From Helicoverpa zea (lineage: Eukaryota > Arthropoda > Insecta > Lepidoptera > Noctuidae), in contig NC_061456.1 in NCBI RefSeq assembly GCF_022581195.2, forward strand, positions 6,574,501 through 6,638,500: a stretch of DNA of 64,000 nucleotides. The letters are read 5' to 3'. Every line of letters begins with the position of its first letter. Position 1 is the stretch's first letter. Below the pieces are notes generated by a model, which had not been told where the DNA came from, did not search any database, and saw nothing but the letters and a program-made list of their open reading frames with translations. Shown in pieces: positions 21,732-36,700 of this stretch. The translations under genes and the position numbers were made by a program.

Positions 21732-21742
21732 ATGGACACTAG
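21732..21742 (+). CDS. Lkr: Kinin receptor, inferred first coding exon (11 nt, GC donor)
   Basis: ATG GAC ACT AG followed by GCAAGT. AG|GCAAGT is the consensus of the rare GC-AG intron class. The exon ends two bases into a codon, which exactly matches the next exon (33270), whose first base completes a codon (AG|T, Ser). It gives a start Met-Asp-Thr-Ser running into the glycosylated N-terminus. No other start exon stands out, but other candidates in the 11.5-kb intron cannot be excluded. Confidence 0.5.
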
Positions 21743-24700
21743 GCAAGTTCATGTTAACTTACATATATACGTGATAAGGCTATTTTAAATGCATAACGCA
21801 TCTCGTTGAAGGCTATATAATCCAACTGAAGATCTCTAGTCCTGTTTTTCAGAGAAATCTAGTTACGAAAACGACTTACCGAAGATCCAGAGCCACTTTT
21901 TACAATCTTAGATTATGAAAAAATAAAAAACAAGGTAAACATTTTAACTTTAATGGACTCAATTACGTAAAGAAATGGAAAAGATAATTACTAAAACATG
22001 AACTTTCAACAAAAAGCAATTTTTCATCGTTTATTATATTTGGGGTATACGTGTTAACTTCGTTACAAAAGTATCATATGGTGCGGAAGATTTGTTTCAC
22101 AATTTATTCAACAATTAGCACGTCTCATTGAGGTTTACAAAACATGACTTTATAATTTAGGATATAAATGATCTCAACTGTGTGTTAATAGTATAGCAAG
22201 ATGTATAGCTATGCTATCTTAAAAAAACAATTTCTATCCTTTAAAAAAGTGTTTTTCCGATGTGCCAAGCATCTTCTGGCGCCATGACCCAAATTATAAA
22301 ACTTTACAACATTGCAAAATCTGATCAGTAAAAAATACTTCAGCTAAATAATACGCCTTCTTGTACGTAGAGGATTACACTGTAACAATATTTGGCCCAT
22401 ATATAATAAAGTGAAGGCCCGTGCCACAACTTTAATTCCACACTTCGTCCCTTATCATACCAGAGCCGAGTGGAATCAGTAGACGCAGTTGTTCAGCTCT
22501 ATTAAATCTCGATAGGAAAATCTCTTTCATCCTTTGTTGTCATATTGTTAAGATCGTCCCCTCATTGTTAGGAAACTTTATGGAAGCTGTAAATTCAGGT
22601 TCAACCGCACTTATTATATTATGAGAGGGACCTGTCATAGATTTTTTATAAAAGTAGAAGGTAAAAAGGTAAGGTTTTAGGACAATATTAAGTAAGTACC
22701 GTAATTGGAGCACTGTTAGAAAGATAATAAAACTAAATAAATATGAGTGATTATTTTTTGTTAATGGCTTCTGTCATGTCACTCATTTGTCTAACATAAA
22801 ATTATAATGTTACGATTTTATGAGCATAATGGTTCTAAGAATCGTCCGGTATTAAAACATTTTTATGCCTAAAGCCTAGCCAGCGCGTCTAAGTGCAGTG
22901 AAGAGGTACTTCACTAAGATAAGAAGAAGGTCAAGGCTTGATATCGAATTCAGTCGGAAATTTAACTCTTGGAACCATGGCGATATCCGGTAGTAAATTC
23001 TTTTTCCAACAACTCGAGCATGTTAATGATTTCTCTGCCAATTTGGCTTCCAATCGGGACAACATCGGGGGTACACAACAGAATTTTAAACAGAAATCGC
23101 TGCTAAAGAAAAGTGCGTGTTTTCTCTAGGAATCTTCAGTGGGTTTGCGGACTTTAGTTTCAGTGCATATAAATCGTTACGGCAAATGTAATGTTATTGT
23201 TGTGCCTTTATTTTAACTCATTTTTGTGCTCGTAATTAAGCTCTAAAGAGCTTAAAAACCAAAACGGTATAATGTTACTACAGTGACCGCACAGAGCATA
23301 GTAGCACAAAAGCATTGCGGGGACATAAAATTTCATTTTTTTGGCAGGGTCTAAAACAGTAATAAAAATTCCAACGATACCAATTGTATAACATATTTTT
23401 TTATAGTGCTCCATTATTGTGAAATTATTTATGTTCGAAATTCGATTGTGTGCTGCCACCGCGCCGTAGAAACTATTTAGTAATAGGAATATATTTTATG
23501 AAAATAACTTTGATATCATATTTTGAATATCGATGTAGCTATTTTCCAAGTGTGTTTATTGTAACAGATAAATGAAACTTTGTCAGTTTTGGGGAGCAAA
23601 TTCAGACCTCTATATGTACTGGCATATTCAATGCTAGTCATTATTGCTTGCTGAACGCACTGAAAACCTTCCTTATTGTGGCATTAACTGTTTCTGTCTT
23701 AATTGGCTTGATAGATAATAAGCAAGATTAGCACGCATAATATTTTATAGCATTCCAATTAGATTTTTAACCCTTTGGAACACGGTATTAGTAAAAGAAT
23801 GCTGAACTGCTAAAAATAAATATTCAAATATCAATGTACATCGGAATGGCGTAATCCATTAGGTACATTTATTGAAACAAAAATTTCATAAATGAATCAG
23901 AAATACTAAAAAAATATTTCATATAGGTACCTATGTACAGTAGACTGCACATCAGTGGTAACTGTCATGCACCTTAACTCCATAGTAATAAGCACGATTT
24001 TCCTATAAAACTGTTACCACTGACGTTGTACACTGTTTTTATTATTTATGTTATTTATATTTACGAGTTCCCGTACTGAAGCTCATCTATATACCTGTAT
24101 ATTGTACCTATTTACAATCCAAGTTAGGAACAGACAGAATGCAAATTATGTAATTATAGTTTTGTTGTTATTCTATGGTACAAATTATTGTTATTATGCT
24201 ATCTACTATTAGTCATGTTCACTAAGTATGAGAGTATATTGTGGGTGCTCGCAAGAAAGCTATTCTAAGACAGAACTATTATGCGCATACATTCTACTTA
24301 TTTGTTTCCCTATCTTCTGTTTTATAGAATAGAGTCAGTGAACAATAATGATGAGTTATGACATAATTCTTTGTACATTGATCTTTATGTATATGCAGAG
24401 GTTACATTACGCACAAGACTAAATAACAGAACCTGCTACATTTTAGAATTTCTTGAATTGTTCCAGTACCTACAAACAATTTTAGAAGAAAAAAACACTA
24501 CTTTTTTTATTTGAGACGTTGTCAATATGTCGTAGTATGGTTAATAGAGTACTCTGATAATAGGTATCAATAAACTGATGATATTACCGAATGCATTCAG
24601 ATATTAGTATTGTGTGATTGTGTGTCATGCGGGGATTGTTTTCCGAGCCGTATTACGGTAACACAATCTAGAGGACGCCACCTGTAGGTACTATGACTGA

Positions 24701-27700
24701 TATTGTATTTATTTGTTAGTATATAAATTGCAGTTGTACGTTTACCTAATGTAGTGTAAAAGTCAATTTGAACACAGACTTTTTGTGAGTATTAAATTAA
24801 ATTAAAATTAAATTAAATATTGTTTATTTCAGGTAATTACCCATAACATACACGAGATACAGACACACTAACACAAACATGACTTAAACTTTGAAATACA
24901 TAATACTTAATAAAATAAAATAACAAAATGAAATAAAAATAAAAACTAAACCTACATGTAATTACAAATTAATAAAAGTCTTTCATCTCTCGTGTTAGAT
25001 GGACGGTATGAAAAACAGAGGACACAATTTTGTTGGTACTCAGGGCTGCTCTGCTGTAGAATGACACCCTGAGCTTCTGTACTAGACCAACAAACCCTGC
25101 AACACTGCTCTCAGCGAACATGTCAGTCGCACTACACCGCCAGGGCAAGTTCATCATTACCCGGAATGCATTATTATATTGTACACGAAGAGTGTTATAC
25201 GCACTCCTCGTGTACCGGTACCAGAGTTGGCTGGTGTAGAACGACTGACAGTACGCCTTGAACAGCGTCACCTTCACCTGTTTAGAGCAGTGGTAGAAAC
25301 GCCTGGCTAGCATGTTACTTCTACAGGCTATACTGCGCCTCTGCCGTTCCATATCGTCATCATCCATCAAGTTTTCTGTAATAATATGTCCCAGATATTT
25401 AAACTTCGTAACAATTTTAAGCACGGTTCCACATAAGCTTATCGGTAGAAGTACATCAGGGCCTTTTTTATACTTGAATATCATAACTTCTGTTTTCTTC
25501 ACATTATATGTTAGGTGGTGTCGAGTTGCATATTTTTCGCATATATTTATTAACTGCCTAATGCCGTTGACCGACGGACTGAGCAGCACCATGTCGTCCG
25601 CATAACTAAGGTTATTAATGCGTACTCCGCCGACCTGGCATCCGACCCTGGTGCTGCTCAGTTCCTCGATCAGCTCGTTTATGTACAAGTTGAATAAGAC
25701 AGGCGACGTCAGCCCGCCCTGCCTCACTCCACTTGTCAGCTTGTAACTCTCCGACAGAGTGTTATTCCACTTCACCTGATTTATTTGATTGGCATACCAG
25801 TATTCTAAAATATTTATGATTTTTGGTGGTACTTTGGTTTTCCTTAATTTGTCCCATAGTATACTGTAATTTATTGTATCAAATGCGCGGCTTAGGTCTA
25901 AAAAGCATGAATATACCGTGGTGTTTCTATTTAAATACTCGTATACCGTATTTTTCAAGGCAAATATAGCTAAATCGGTGGACGAACCTCGCCGGAAACC
26001 AAATTGAGCATTATTTAAAGGTACATTATTTTCATTCAGATGTTTCATAATTAAAGTTTCAAATACTTTAGAGAATACAGTAGCCAATGAAATAGGTCGG
26101 TAATTTGACGAACTTGACACATCACCAGTTCTATTTTTCACAATAGGAACAACAACAGTTCTCATAAAATCTGCAGGTAAATAACTATGTTCAATACACG
26201 AATTAAATAACGAAGCAAGCTTATCAAAAAGTAAGTCAGGTGCAAATAAAAGGTGCTCGACGCTGAGCCCATCGTGTCCCGTGTATTACTTTTGTCTTTG
26301 ACATTTTGTTACACAGATTAAACAGAGTTCGATTCAAACGAAAATAAATAAACAATGTTGTTATTTAGGGCACAAGCCATTTACTGAACGGTAATTTTAT
26401 TTTTACGATTCAAAATATTGATGTGTACCAAAATATTGAAGTCGTAATTTTTTTGTTTGTTTGTACTTTCTTTAATGAAAATAATTAAGATCTGGAAGTT
26501 TTACACTCCATAATAACAACACAGTCATAATAATATGGTAAAAGCTATTTTTTCAGTTTCAGTTTTTTGGCAGACGAACAATAAAACAATCTTAAAAACA
26601 ATAAAAGTAAAACCGGCAATAAATTGTGAACCAGTGTAGTTTAAATCCAATTATATGTAGAGTTGCGTGAGAAGTCGTGATTAAGCATCTTTAACTTACT
26701 TACAGCACTATTTAATCGAGAATAGCCAAGAAATTTATTTATCAATGTTGAGAGCGAAGCTTTTTTGCCTAGTTTCTTTATCCCACCTAATACCAAACCT
26801 TGATAGTATTTGAGGATATTCATTTGTAAACCGTGCCCCCATCAGTCAGGATTCACTTCGCGGTTATAATTCTTACGTGCTGTTCTTTTGCCTCATCCAT
26901 CATAAACATTTTTTACTGGGATTTTAGGATCAGCGAAATAACATTAAAAAGTTCAGAATTCCGTTTAAACTTTTTTAGGAGAAGATTTATAAGGAGTTTA
27001 ATTTTATTGTAGCTCGATTTATGTAAATGTAGGGGTTCCGGTAGTTAGTACTTGTAGTTTATTGTTCGTAATGATGATTGTCAGTTTAGATTTACATCGA
27101 TAGACAGCTGTGATGTAAGTATACGGGCGTATGTGTGACACGTGACCTACTGGCTTGTTTTAGATAATGTGGTCGGAACTGATCCCCGAGCCGTCCAATC
27201 AGAATAACATGCATAGCTCTCGCCTAAATGTAGGCAAACATTTTGATGGAAACATCATAACTGGGTTAGGACATTATTTTGATCTGTTAGAATTTAAAAA
27301 GAAAAAGCGAGTACCATTTTCTCCCCGAAATACTGCATTGGATGTTCTTAACGACTACAAAAATATCACGTTTTAACGCGACCATTAACACCGCACATAA
27401 AATTAAATATAGCACACAAAAATATTTTTTTGATTTATTAGAAAATCTCGGATGGTGTACGAGTATTTTTAATGCCTTCCGACTAAAGGCCGAAATAAAC
27501 ATGGAATAGAGTTCATTTTGAGAAGTTGTGCTGTTTCTTCCGTTGTGTGTTCACAGTGCGAGCTGCGCCTTTGTCGTCCACAAATATAGGGCATGTTGAG
27601 CCAACTTTAATGCTTTTAAAGGCAGAACTGAAAATAGATTGCTTTTGTATGATTGATGATTTGTGTTATGTATTGATGACTTTGGTTCCAAGACATTATC

Positions 27701-30700
27701 TTAACCTGTAAGGTGAAAATAAATAGTGCTACTATTGCTAGTTCGTGATATAAAAATATTAAAATTTGTTGAGAATAATTGTCTGCTATTACCTATCTCA
27801 TATTATAATGATTAAAAATAACAATGACACACCTACGTTTTGACACACCTTCTTTTAGATGTCTTAAGTCGAATATACCTGGCACAATTTAAAAATACAC
27901 AAATAGAGTTGCGATAAAATAATTAAAAACACATCAACAGTTTTCCAATAAAGGTTGAAAACATCTGCTATTTGAAACCCTGAGTTGTTCTTTTCCCGTT
28001 GTTATGGAAGTGTACAAATGTGCTTTAAGGCGCGGCTCCACCGCAGTGCACGCTGTGCACGGACACGCGGCGCATTTTAGCTGCATGTATTCATTTGTTT
28101 GACAACGTGGGTCTACGTTTCCACTGAAGTACACGAATATGACCCACGACTATGTATAGCGTGGCACGGCGCACGGGTAGACCCACGCTGACAGCGTTGA
28201 GCTACGTAACCGCTTACAACAACTGCTCTGCGATAACCGAGCTGTACATAGTCGTGGGTCTTATTCGTGTACTCCAGTGGAAACGTAGACCCACGTTGAC
28301 AGTGTTGAGCTATGTAACCGCCTATTCGAGCAAGCCACGCGTGTATCAATGACGTCAATTCATGCGTAGCCTCTCCGTGGGTTGCAGTGGACACAACCAC
28401 ATATATTTTCTTACAAAGCGAAGCTTAATACACGTGCGTAGCCTCTCCGTGCACCGCGGTGGAGCCGCGCCTTTATAGCCAGTAATAACGTTTATTTAGA
28501 CAACCGTTAAACAGATATCGTAGCTCGTATTTCCTTGCGATATAGTTAATATCCTCGTAATGGCATTCAACGTGTTTCTAGAGACATAAAGAAGTTAATA
28601 AAAGTGAAAAATAAATTACTGAAAAAGGTCTAGACTTTAAAAACGGAACAGACTGTGTTCGGTAACTTTATTTTATTCTGCTTCTCTTTAAGTTCTAGGT
28701 AAGATCTGTCTAAAGCGTAATTTTGCTTATTTTTTTGTATTTCTTGTTAATGTTATAGAAGATAAGATATTTTCGTCGTGTTGTGTTTACTTTCGATGTA
28801 TGACCCATTTCAAGGAAGGCTTTGTCTTTAAAACTAAAAGTTGTCTCGTTTTCTAAAAACTACGACGATGTAGATACTAAATGAAAATAAAGAAATACAA
28901 CACTTTGTGCCCTGTATTGTGCGTTTTAACAAGTAAGTATATAAAATGATTTACTTTCTTGGAATTTTAAATGTCACGTTGATTATTTTTCACAGAAATG
29001 GCAGTATACTATTAAAAACAATGGAAATCTTTGTAAAAGAGCTCGTCCGTGGAAGTGCAACTTCTGTCTGTAGAAATGTGATGATTTCGTAAAATTAAAA
29101 AAGCTTCTAGCAGAAGTTAACGCAACAATAGGTACATACTAATAAAATATAATGGAATTTAACCTTTTAGATTTTCCACGGGAATGTGCTATATTGGGAT
29201 CTTCTTCATAACTTCATAGTAATGTTTTCCACGAAGCACTGATAAAATATGTAAATCGATGAAAGTGTGAATGTGACTATTTTTGGTTGCGATTGAGCTA
29301 AACGGTACATTTACAAGATCGGTTCTGATTTAGCCCACTGATTTTTTGCATCAAACATATTTTTTTTTATTTTATTAATTTTAAGAAAACTTACAGCTAC
29401 ATACTTACATCGTTTAGTTATAGGATAATAATATTATTTCGTTTCGCCAGCTTTAGTCAAGTCACTTCGTCATTTGGACGAATCTGCTACTGCTATCAAT
29501 GGACATAATCGATCCTGATTATTACTGAGAAATGCAAACCAAAAACATTCTGTTCAGCTTTAGTATCGTATCCAAGAACTAAAGGCTCTTATGAATGAAC
29601 ATGGATCAAAGCTACATCTGGAATAACCATAATATATTATCCGTCTTACCACAAAAACTTTTAAACGTCAGTTCAGGCCTTGTCTAAAAAAATGACAAAT
29701 TATGACGTTGACATATGGTTCATTTTGCAGCCACATTTTTTTTAGACAAGTGTAAAACAGGCGTTTAAGTTTTTGTAGTAAGGCCATATAAGTTTAAACG
29801 ACGTTTAAACTTAGAACGACTTTAGACCATGTTTATTAATAAGAGGTTAAAGACTAAAGAGGCAGACCTAACGACCTATAATTCAGACCATTTCATGCTA
29901 GCATAAATAATTTGAATAGGTAATTATAACTCTCCAAAAATAGGCACACTTAAGTACGGTAGTTAAGTATCGATATAACTAAACGTAATCGCGCTAAAAG
30001 TCAACTTTATTCCCAATGTCAATGTCCTTACTTTTCTCAAAATCGAGTGTCCAAGAATATTTTTTTTAAAGAAATTGTGCTTGCTCAGGCTGGTCACATA
30101 AATAAACTGGAAGTTAATATTTTCACTTCGCGAGGACACTTAATTGAATTTGAAATATTATTAGTATCGATATCAGCAAACGTGATTATGCCTACGACGC
30201 TGCCGTGGCTATATCGAACATTTTATATTTAAGATCCGTATAACGGAACTTAGAAATACATTCCAATGACTAGGAACCTTTTTTTTAAGGGAAATCGTCA
30301 ATGACTCCTCTCGCTGTGGCTCTTTTGCACAACCCCGCAGCCAAGACTAGGTTTTTTTTTTCCAATGGCAAAGATCATTAAATGACTCCTCCTGATGTGG
30401 GCTAGCACCGGTGACGGAGTGTCAGACTTTTACCGACTCAAACCCATCGTGTTCCTTCGTAGGCCTTTAAAGACCAGGGCCGCGGTAACTCTCTCGAACA
30501 ATCTCACAGCTAAGACTTACCTGAATAAACAATAAATAACAAAATCATTACATAAGTTAATAATTAAGTATATGTAATATTGTCAAGCTACTGGCTTTCC
30601 GCTAGTACTTAAGTTCCGCCTTGTTATATAACGGATCGGTAAGGGTCACGGTCGTGACACTAGCACAATGGTGGACATGACCTACGGGAATAAAGGAAAA

Positions 30701-33700
30701 TCAGAATTTTAGCTATAATGTCTTTCAAATCTACCTGTACCTACCTATTGTAGTATGACGAAGGTAGCGGCACGTTACCTATACGTAAAAGCTAATTTGA
30801 AAAAGTATTTTAGCTCTATATACCTACCAACCTACTGGGTTTTTACTTTTTTTCAAGTCTCCGAAGCCTTATTTTATAATTTTAACTTCCTGAGGAAAAA
30901 TAATTCGAAATAATGATTTACACACTAGACATAGGTGACACTTTTTCTTTAATTCATTAAAGCCAAATTCAATGATATCACCGTACGTAGTCTAGTCTTC
31001 CAAACTTTTGATATAAAATGTTAAGGCACAGTCCACTCACGCTTTACCAAACTACGTGACGATCATAACATTTCCTGAGCCTGGCCTTAATTTTCTGGGA
31101 TTGTACGAAGCATTTCATCTACAAATACATGTATTATATCTGTGGGATTGAAGACGCAGAGACGCACTGTAAGCTTTTCTACAAACGCTAGAAGCGATAG
31201 ACCTAATAAACCGAAGACACCGTTCTGAAAGTCTGCCTTTAATGTTTACCTACACATGTCATAAACGAATGTTTGCTGGTGCAATTACCTGATTCCTCAT
31301 GAAGCTGGGCAAGGTGACAAAGAATTTTTATAGGAATGAAATTTTCCATCCAAACATACCTATCTAAAGTTCTCCTTCTATTTGTTATGAACATGAAAAA
31401 ATGAGGAAAACAAAAACTGATAACTGATAACACTGTTTATAGGTATGTTCACATTGACCTTTATACGAGTCATTAGACAGTCGTTCATGTCTGCGTGTAA
31501 GATGTTGTGCAAACAACGTTGTTATCACCTGGCCCAATCACAAGCTCGCGAACAACCAATATGTATTGTAGGATTTTATTGCAAAGATAGGTACGTCGCG
31601 TCTGCCCGATTATAATATGCCTGACATAAACAAATGTTTTGGTGCACACTTTTTAACATATAAACACAAAGAATACATTTTTACCAGTCTCGTAAAATAT
31701 TCCGTGGGAAGATATTTAATTGGTTTGTGTTTGTGCTTGTCTCTTTTAATTTTATTTGTAGCGTCAAATAAAATTTTAAAAAGTCAAAGTCAACGAACGT
31801 GGAATTTGTTAGGTGGGTTCCTTCTGGGACGTACAGATCCGCTAATAAAATGTTTTCGAAACTCTTACCCCAAGAGGGTCATATGGGGAGGGAAAGTTTA
31901 AGTGAGCAGTCGCAAGAAACAGTCCTGTTGTATAAAATAAAAGGAAATCCACGTCACTGATTTAAATAGCGCAATATAAAGTCGCTACGTGATAAAGTCC
32001 AATTGCTTTATCGTCTTTGTAACTTGGTGAAATTGATTGACGTCGAGCGGAGAGCTTATTTCGAACGGGAATACCTGATATCGTATGGCCATCCAGGTTT
32101 TATTAAACGTGGTCGGACTGCTAAAGCATGGCCATCATCGCTCACTTTCAGCTTCAGACAACGAAAACGCATTAATCTTGAGAGATAATCAATTTTCGCT
32201 ATTGTGTAAAAGCGGAACAGATTTTAAACGTGGAGCTTGTTATAGATTGTTTGACCCGCATGACCAAAAAGGGCACGCAATTGAGACGTTGTGAATGAAC
32301 CTTGTTAGATAAAGTCAAAAGATTGTGTTTCTTTAGTCTGATGTGGAAAGAGTACCGGATCTTATTTTATATATGTCGGAGGCGTCATCAGGATGGCACT
32401 ATCGTCCGACATCAGTTAGGGTAATCAAGCAAAGAGATAACTCAAAGAAACTCAAAACTCAAACAAACTCAAAAACTCAAACGTTTATTCAAATTAGTCA
32501 GAACAAAAGACAACCCCCAAAACGCCCGCCCTGCGCCACTTCCTATGTGTTTTGGCTGGGGAGAAGAAGTGGCGGAACAAACTCCGCAGCAACACATATC
32601 TGTCTGTTAGGTTAGAAGAACCATTACAATAACCTTTACAATATGGATCTACAACGGTACTACAACGCTAGGCAATAACACTAGGTACACTACGTAACGA
32701 AAGGCAGTAACGCGACAACTCCACGAAGACTCAACGAAGCCTCGACCAAGACTCGATCAAGACTGAGCTCCGCGGACGCCCCGCCGACCACCACGACTCT
32801 GCCAAGCGCGCCAAAATGTTGTTTCACCGGAAACGCCACCAGAGGTCGCGCTTGCGTGACGTTTAGTGTCCGTACTATTGACAGTCTCCGACATATATTT
32901 ATATAAACCATATATTTTGATGATTGAGTGATTTATTCGCCAACTTTGTGAAAATCATAGATCTTCAAAATTTTAGCTTAAAATAAATGTTTTTAATCCT
33001 GTTAAATTTAAAACATTTTGAAGTATCTGATCCCTGGTAGAAGATTGGAATTTACTCCTCGTCCCTTTGATTTTATTATAGTGCTACAATCGTGACCGTG
33101 ATATTTATACCTATTTACCATAGGATGAAACAATCACTGTTCTCTTACTGTAACGGCAGACAAATGAACCTTTATATGCATATTTGTCCTTATAATTTAA
33201 TTAGCATTGGATTACCAAGTGTTGTTATTATTATAGTAAGTTCTTTATAACGTGTTTCTTTTGTTACAGTACAACAAATTCGTCACAAGATGACGACGCG
33301 GACTGGTCAAGGAATAGTTCCATTGATGAGTATATAATACACAATGGAACTAATGACACATTCGGTAAGTTTCAAAAATTGCAAAAATATACTCACTGCT
33401 ATGGAGGTTATCGTTTTTTTGTACATTGTAGCCGTAAATAACAAGAGCTCCAACGATAAATCTGGCATCAACGTCCAAATTGACTGCTGATTGAATCTCA
33501 ACTTATTTTTTGCAGAAACGAAGGTTACACTATGCCAGTGATGCGTTTATCTATTCTATTTTGTTCATGGAGCAATATCAAAATATAAGATTTACATTAT
33601 GATCAACAAAGGACTACTACACGAAATTCTTATTAATTGAAACAGCATATTGTTATTAATATAAAATATGTTTTGATGCTCTTTAAAAACTAGCATTTTG

Positions 33701-36700
33701 AAAACTTAGGTAGTCAAATACTTGGAATTTTAATAAAATTGCAAAAATATATTAGGTACTTATGCCTAATTGTCTATGATTTTATCTCTTTGATGTTCAG
33801 TATTTCAATTAAAGAAGCGTCTAGCTTTTGAAAACATTGGAGCTTACGCTTTGGCAAATTAAACGAACGAAATATTTTATTTATTTGATATTGAAGATAT
33901 TGGATGTTGCTGACTCGAAAAAACTAGTAGATATCATTTATTATTACACAGCTTATTTTTTTAAGGGTATCAATACAATAGTCATATGAATTTATTTCTT
34001 AGTTCTTAGTTTGACATATTTTCATGATTACGTGTTTGTTTCAGAGACGTTGTACGACGTGCCGACGGGTATGATAGTGCTGCTATCGTTTCTGTATGGC
34101 TCGATATCAGTCCTTGCCGTGGTGGGGAACTTCCTAGTAATGTGGGTCGTCGCCACCTCGAGAAGAATGCAGAGCGTCACAAACTGCTACATAGCCAACC
34201 TAGCTTTAGCCGACATAGTCATAGGATTATTCGCTGTACCATTTCAAGTAAGTAGATCGTGACACCACGCTAATTTGTTTCACACCCGTTGCAAATACTC
34301 TGAAGGTAAATTGATATAGCAAATATGTAGACTTCTTATCAGGTTTTTAGTAGCAAGATCTGTTAACTACATAGAAAGATACAACCTTTGCTGTAGTTAA
34401 CCCTGTGCTTGAATTTAAGTCCAATCACGTAACTTTCACAGGCTGGATTAATGAATTTCGGGGAACTAATTTGCATTCAATCAGTTGATAATGAATGTAT
34501 CTGAAAACTCCCATACTCAGTATCGGCCTGATGAAATATGTAGTGAAGCTCTGAAGCATTTTATTGATATTGAAATTCTGATAAATTATTCAAGGTAATA
34601 TTTTTACTAATAAATGTTAAAGTAACTACCCTACATTTACGCTGTAATTGTAGACGGCTGAACAGTCAATACGTAGGTAGATGAAAATAAGAATAAATTA
34701 ATTTAGTAAAGAATGAACTTCCATAAAAATAAATTCTGTTCTACAAATATAAAAAACGAACATTGCAGATATAATTTTGTGTCTATAGTCATAAAAGCTT
34801 TTCATTTACTTTGCCAAAATGAAAGCAGTTATTTTAGTGCGGTACTTAATTCTATTGACGTGTAGTCACAATCTTGTTACAACGGTTGTGCATTACTGCG
34901 TGTGAGTGAACGATAAATCAATTGTACTACGCAAATGATAAGCGTGAATCAATAAATTCATATAATTAGTTTTCACCGCGGTCATCTCTTTTACTTCTCC
35001 CAAAGTAATTGTTAATCCATTTTATTTATTACTTTTTTTAGAACCTACTCCATCGGCCATCAAACCATTAAACCAACTCCATTAAATCGCATATTGGAGA
35101 GGAACGCAGATTGATTAATTGCGCCCAAATATTCCACAAATCTTTATAGGCACTTCCATTTCATTCAAAGGGGTAAAAAGCATTGTGATGGGAATCCATT
35201 AATTCATAAAATCTTCCACCCGGTTATCTTCATGGCCGATTTTTTTTCAAATGGCATGGCAGATTTGCCAAAACATGATTACCCTAAAAATGTTTAAATT
35301 TTTTGGTGGAAAAGAACAGATAGGACGCAATTAAGAAGTTAGCGGTCTGCAAGTGTACCTAAGTGTACAAATAAACAGGCACTTTACCTTTAATACAATA
35401 CGCGGAAAACTACTGAACCGTTACAAAATGAACAAAAGGTTTCCCTATTACCTCGTTGTTAGTTCGCGAAGTAGGGAGTCTGATACATAGGTAAGTAGGT
35501 GTATCATTAGAGTAGTTTAGCTCACTGCCACAAAGGCGGCTTCCTTCCTCTGTGTTTGATGCGCTGTTAGGCTTGTTGCACACTGTATACGTTAAGTGGC
35601 ATCTTGTCTACAGCCAGAATGAATTTATCTCACATAATCCGTTTAGAATCCAGTAATGAAAGTACCTAACTTTACCATTACATCCACTTAAGTTTATTGA
35701 ATTATTCCTGTCATAGTTTTTTACAGTCAAAAACAACAAAACATTTAACCATGCACTAGAATTACTTCAAAAACAATAATAAGAAGTTAACTAGATTAAA
35801 CTGGACGGCAATGGTTGATTCAAAATATAACATTTGAGAGAAGATTGTTCTCAATCTTAAATAAACAATTTCAAAGTTAATAAGAGACCCAGTGGAAATG
35901 ATCTAACCAAAGTTCTGTTCGAAAGACAGTTGCGACCCCATGGGTAAGGAAATAAATTAATGAACTCGAAAATACTTTATCGCTCTTTTTAATAAATCTT
36001 GATATCTGTTTGATAATTGTGTTGAAGAAGGCGAGCTTATATAATTGCATTAAACTCGGATTTCCGCAATGTTATTTACTGGTATTGCTGTGTAAGTATT
36101 GTTTGGTCGGATAAAGACACAGATAGTATATAAGACATTTAAAATGAAACAATAAGTTTTTTTGCAGTGCCCCTAGGCCCGGTGAGCTTAATTAAAACTA
36201 CCAGTCAATATTTTAAATATTTGTTAAAAAATAATAAAACATTGTCGAGATTATTTTTGTGGTAGGTATGACGCTTTCAATATAGTAGAACGAAACGAAA
36301 AGGCAAATACGATGTTTTGAAGAAATCCAGTAAAGTATAACAATACTTATTGTGTGCGGTAGCAAATCTGAGAAGTCTAAAATTATTCTGGGTACAAAAA
36401 AGTGCTTCTGTGACAATTAGGTATACAATTCCAAACGTTCGTATCGTGTCTCTTCCCACTTACTCGTGTAAAAGCTTCAGGCTATCTTTTGACGAAACCC
36501 ACTTTCATTGCAAAACCCGCCTCTCTGAACGTTAATTCTTAGAAGTGCAATTTCGTGCTGCGAAGGATTTAATTACTTTTAAGTATTTCCCACTTTTACA
36601 CAAACTTTACTCGAATTTTAAAATTAGATACCAGTTTATCGTAGTATATATTTTTAGGCTCCAAATATTATTTTAACATTTCCTCTTCGTCACATTCGTC

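Larger units (their letters stand above)
21743..33269 (+). other. First intron of the kinin receptor (inferred), rich in transposons
   Basis: Runs from the GC donor to the acceptor before 33270. It contains a small MITE (23938), a truncated LINE (24787-26284), a nested Harbinger-like MITE (28028), a foldback (29643) and degenerate repeats (30283, 32445). Outside these I see no exon-like sequence. The short frames at 26641-26823, 27167-27376, 27526-27711 and 31617-32294 lack domains. Confidence 0.45.

Noticed and set aside
28113..28400. 95-codon minus-strand frame
   Set aside because: Falls within the nested MITE palindrome; non-coding.
32690..32911. 73-codon minus-strand valine/alanine-rich frame
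   Set aside because: Within a repeat-like unit with a (TTTGAGT)n tail; no domain. A solo LTR was considered, but no matching LTR ends or duplication were found.
34011..34262. Reading the receptor exon as a stand-alone 83-residue protein starting at 34011
   Set aside because: Sequence before 34045 is an intron end with a good acceptor, and the frame after 34247 is intronic; it is the TM1-TM2 exon.
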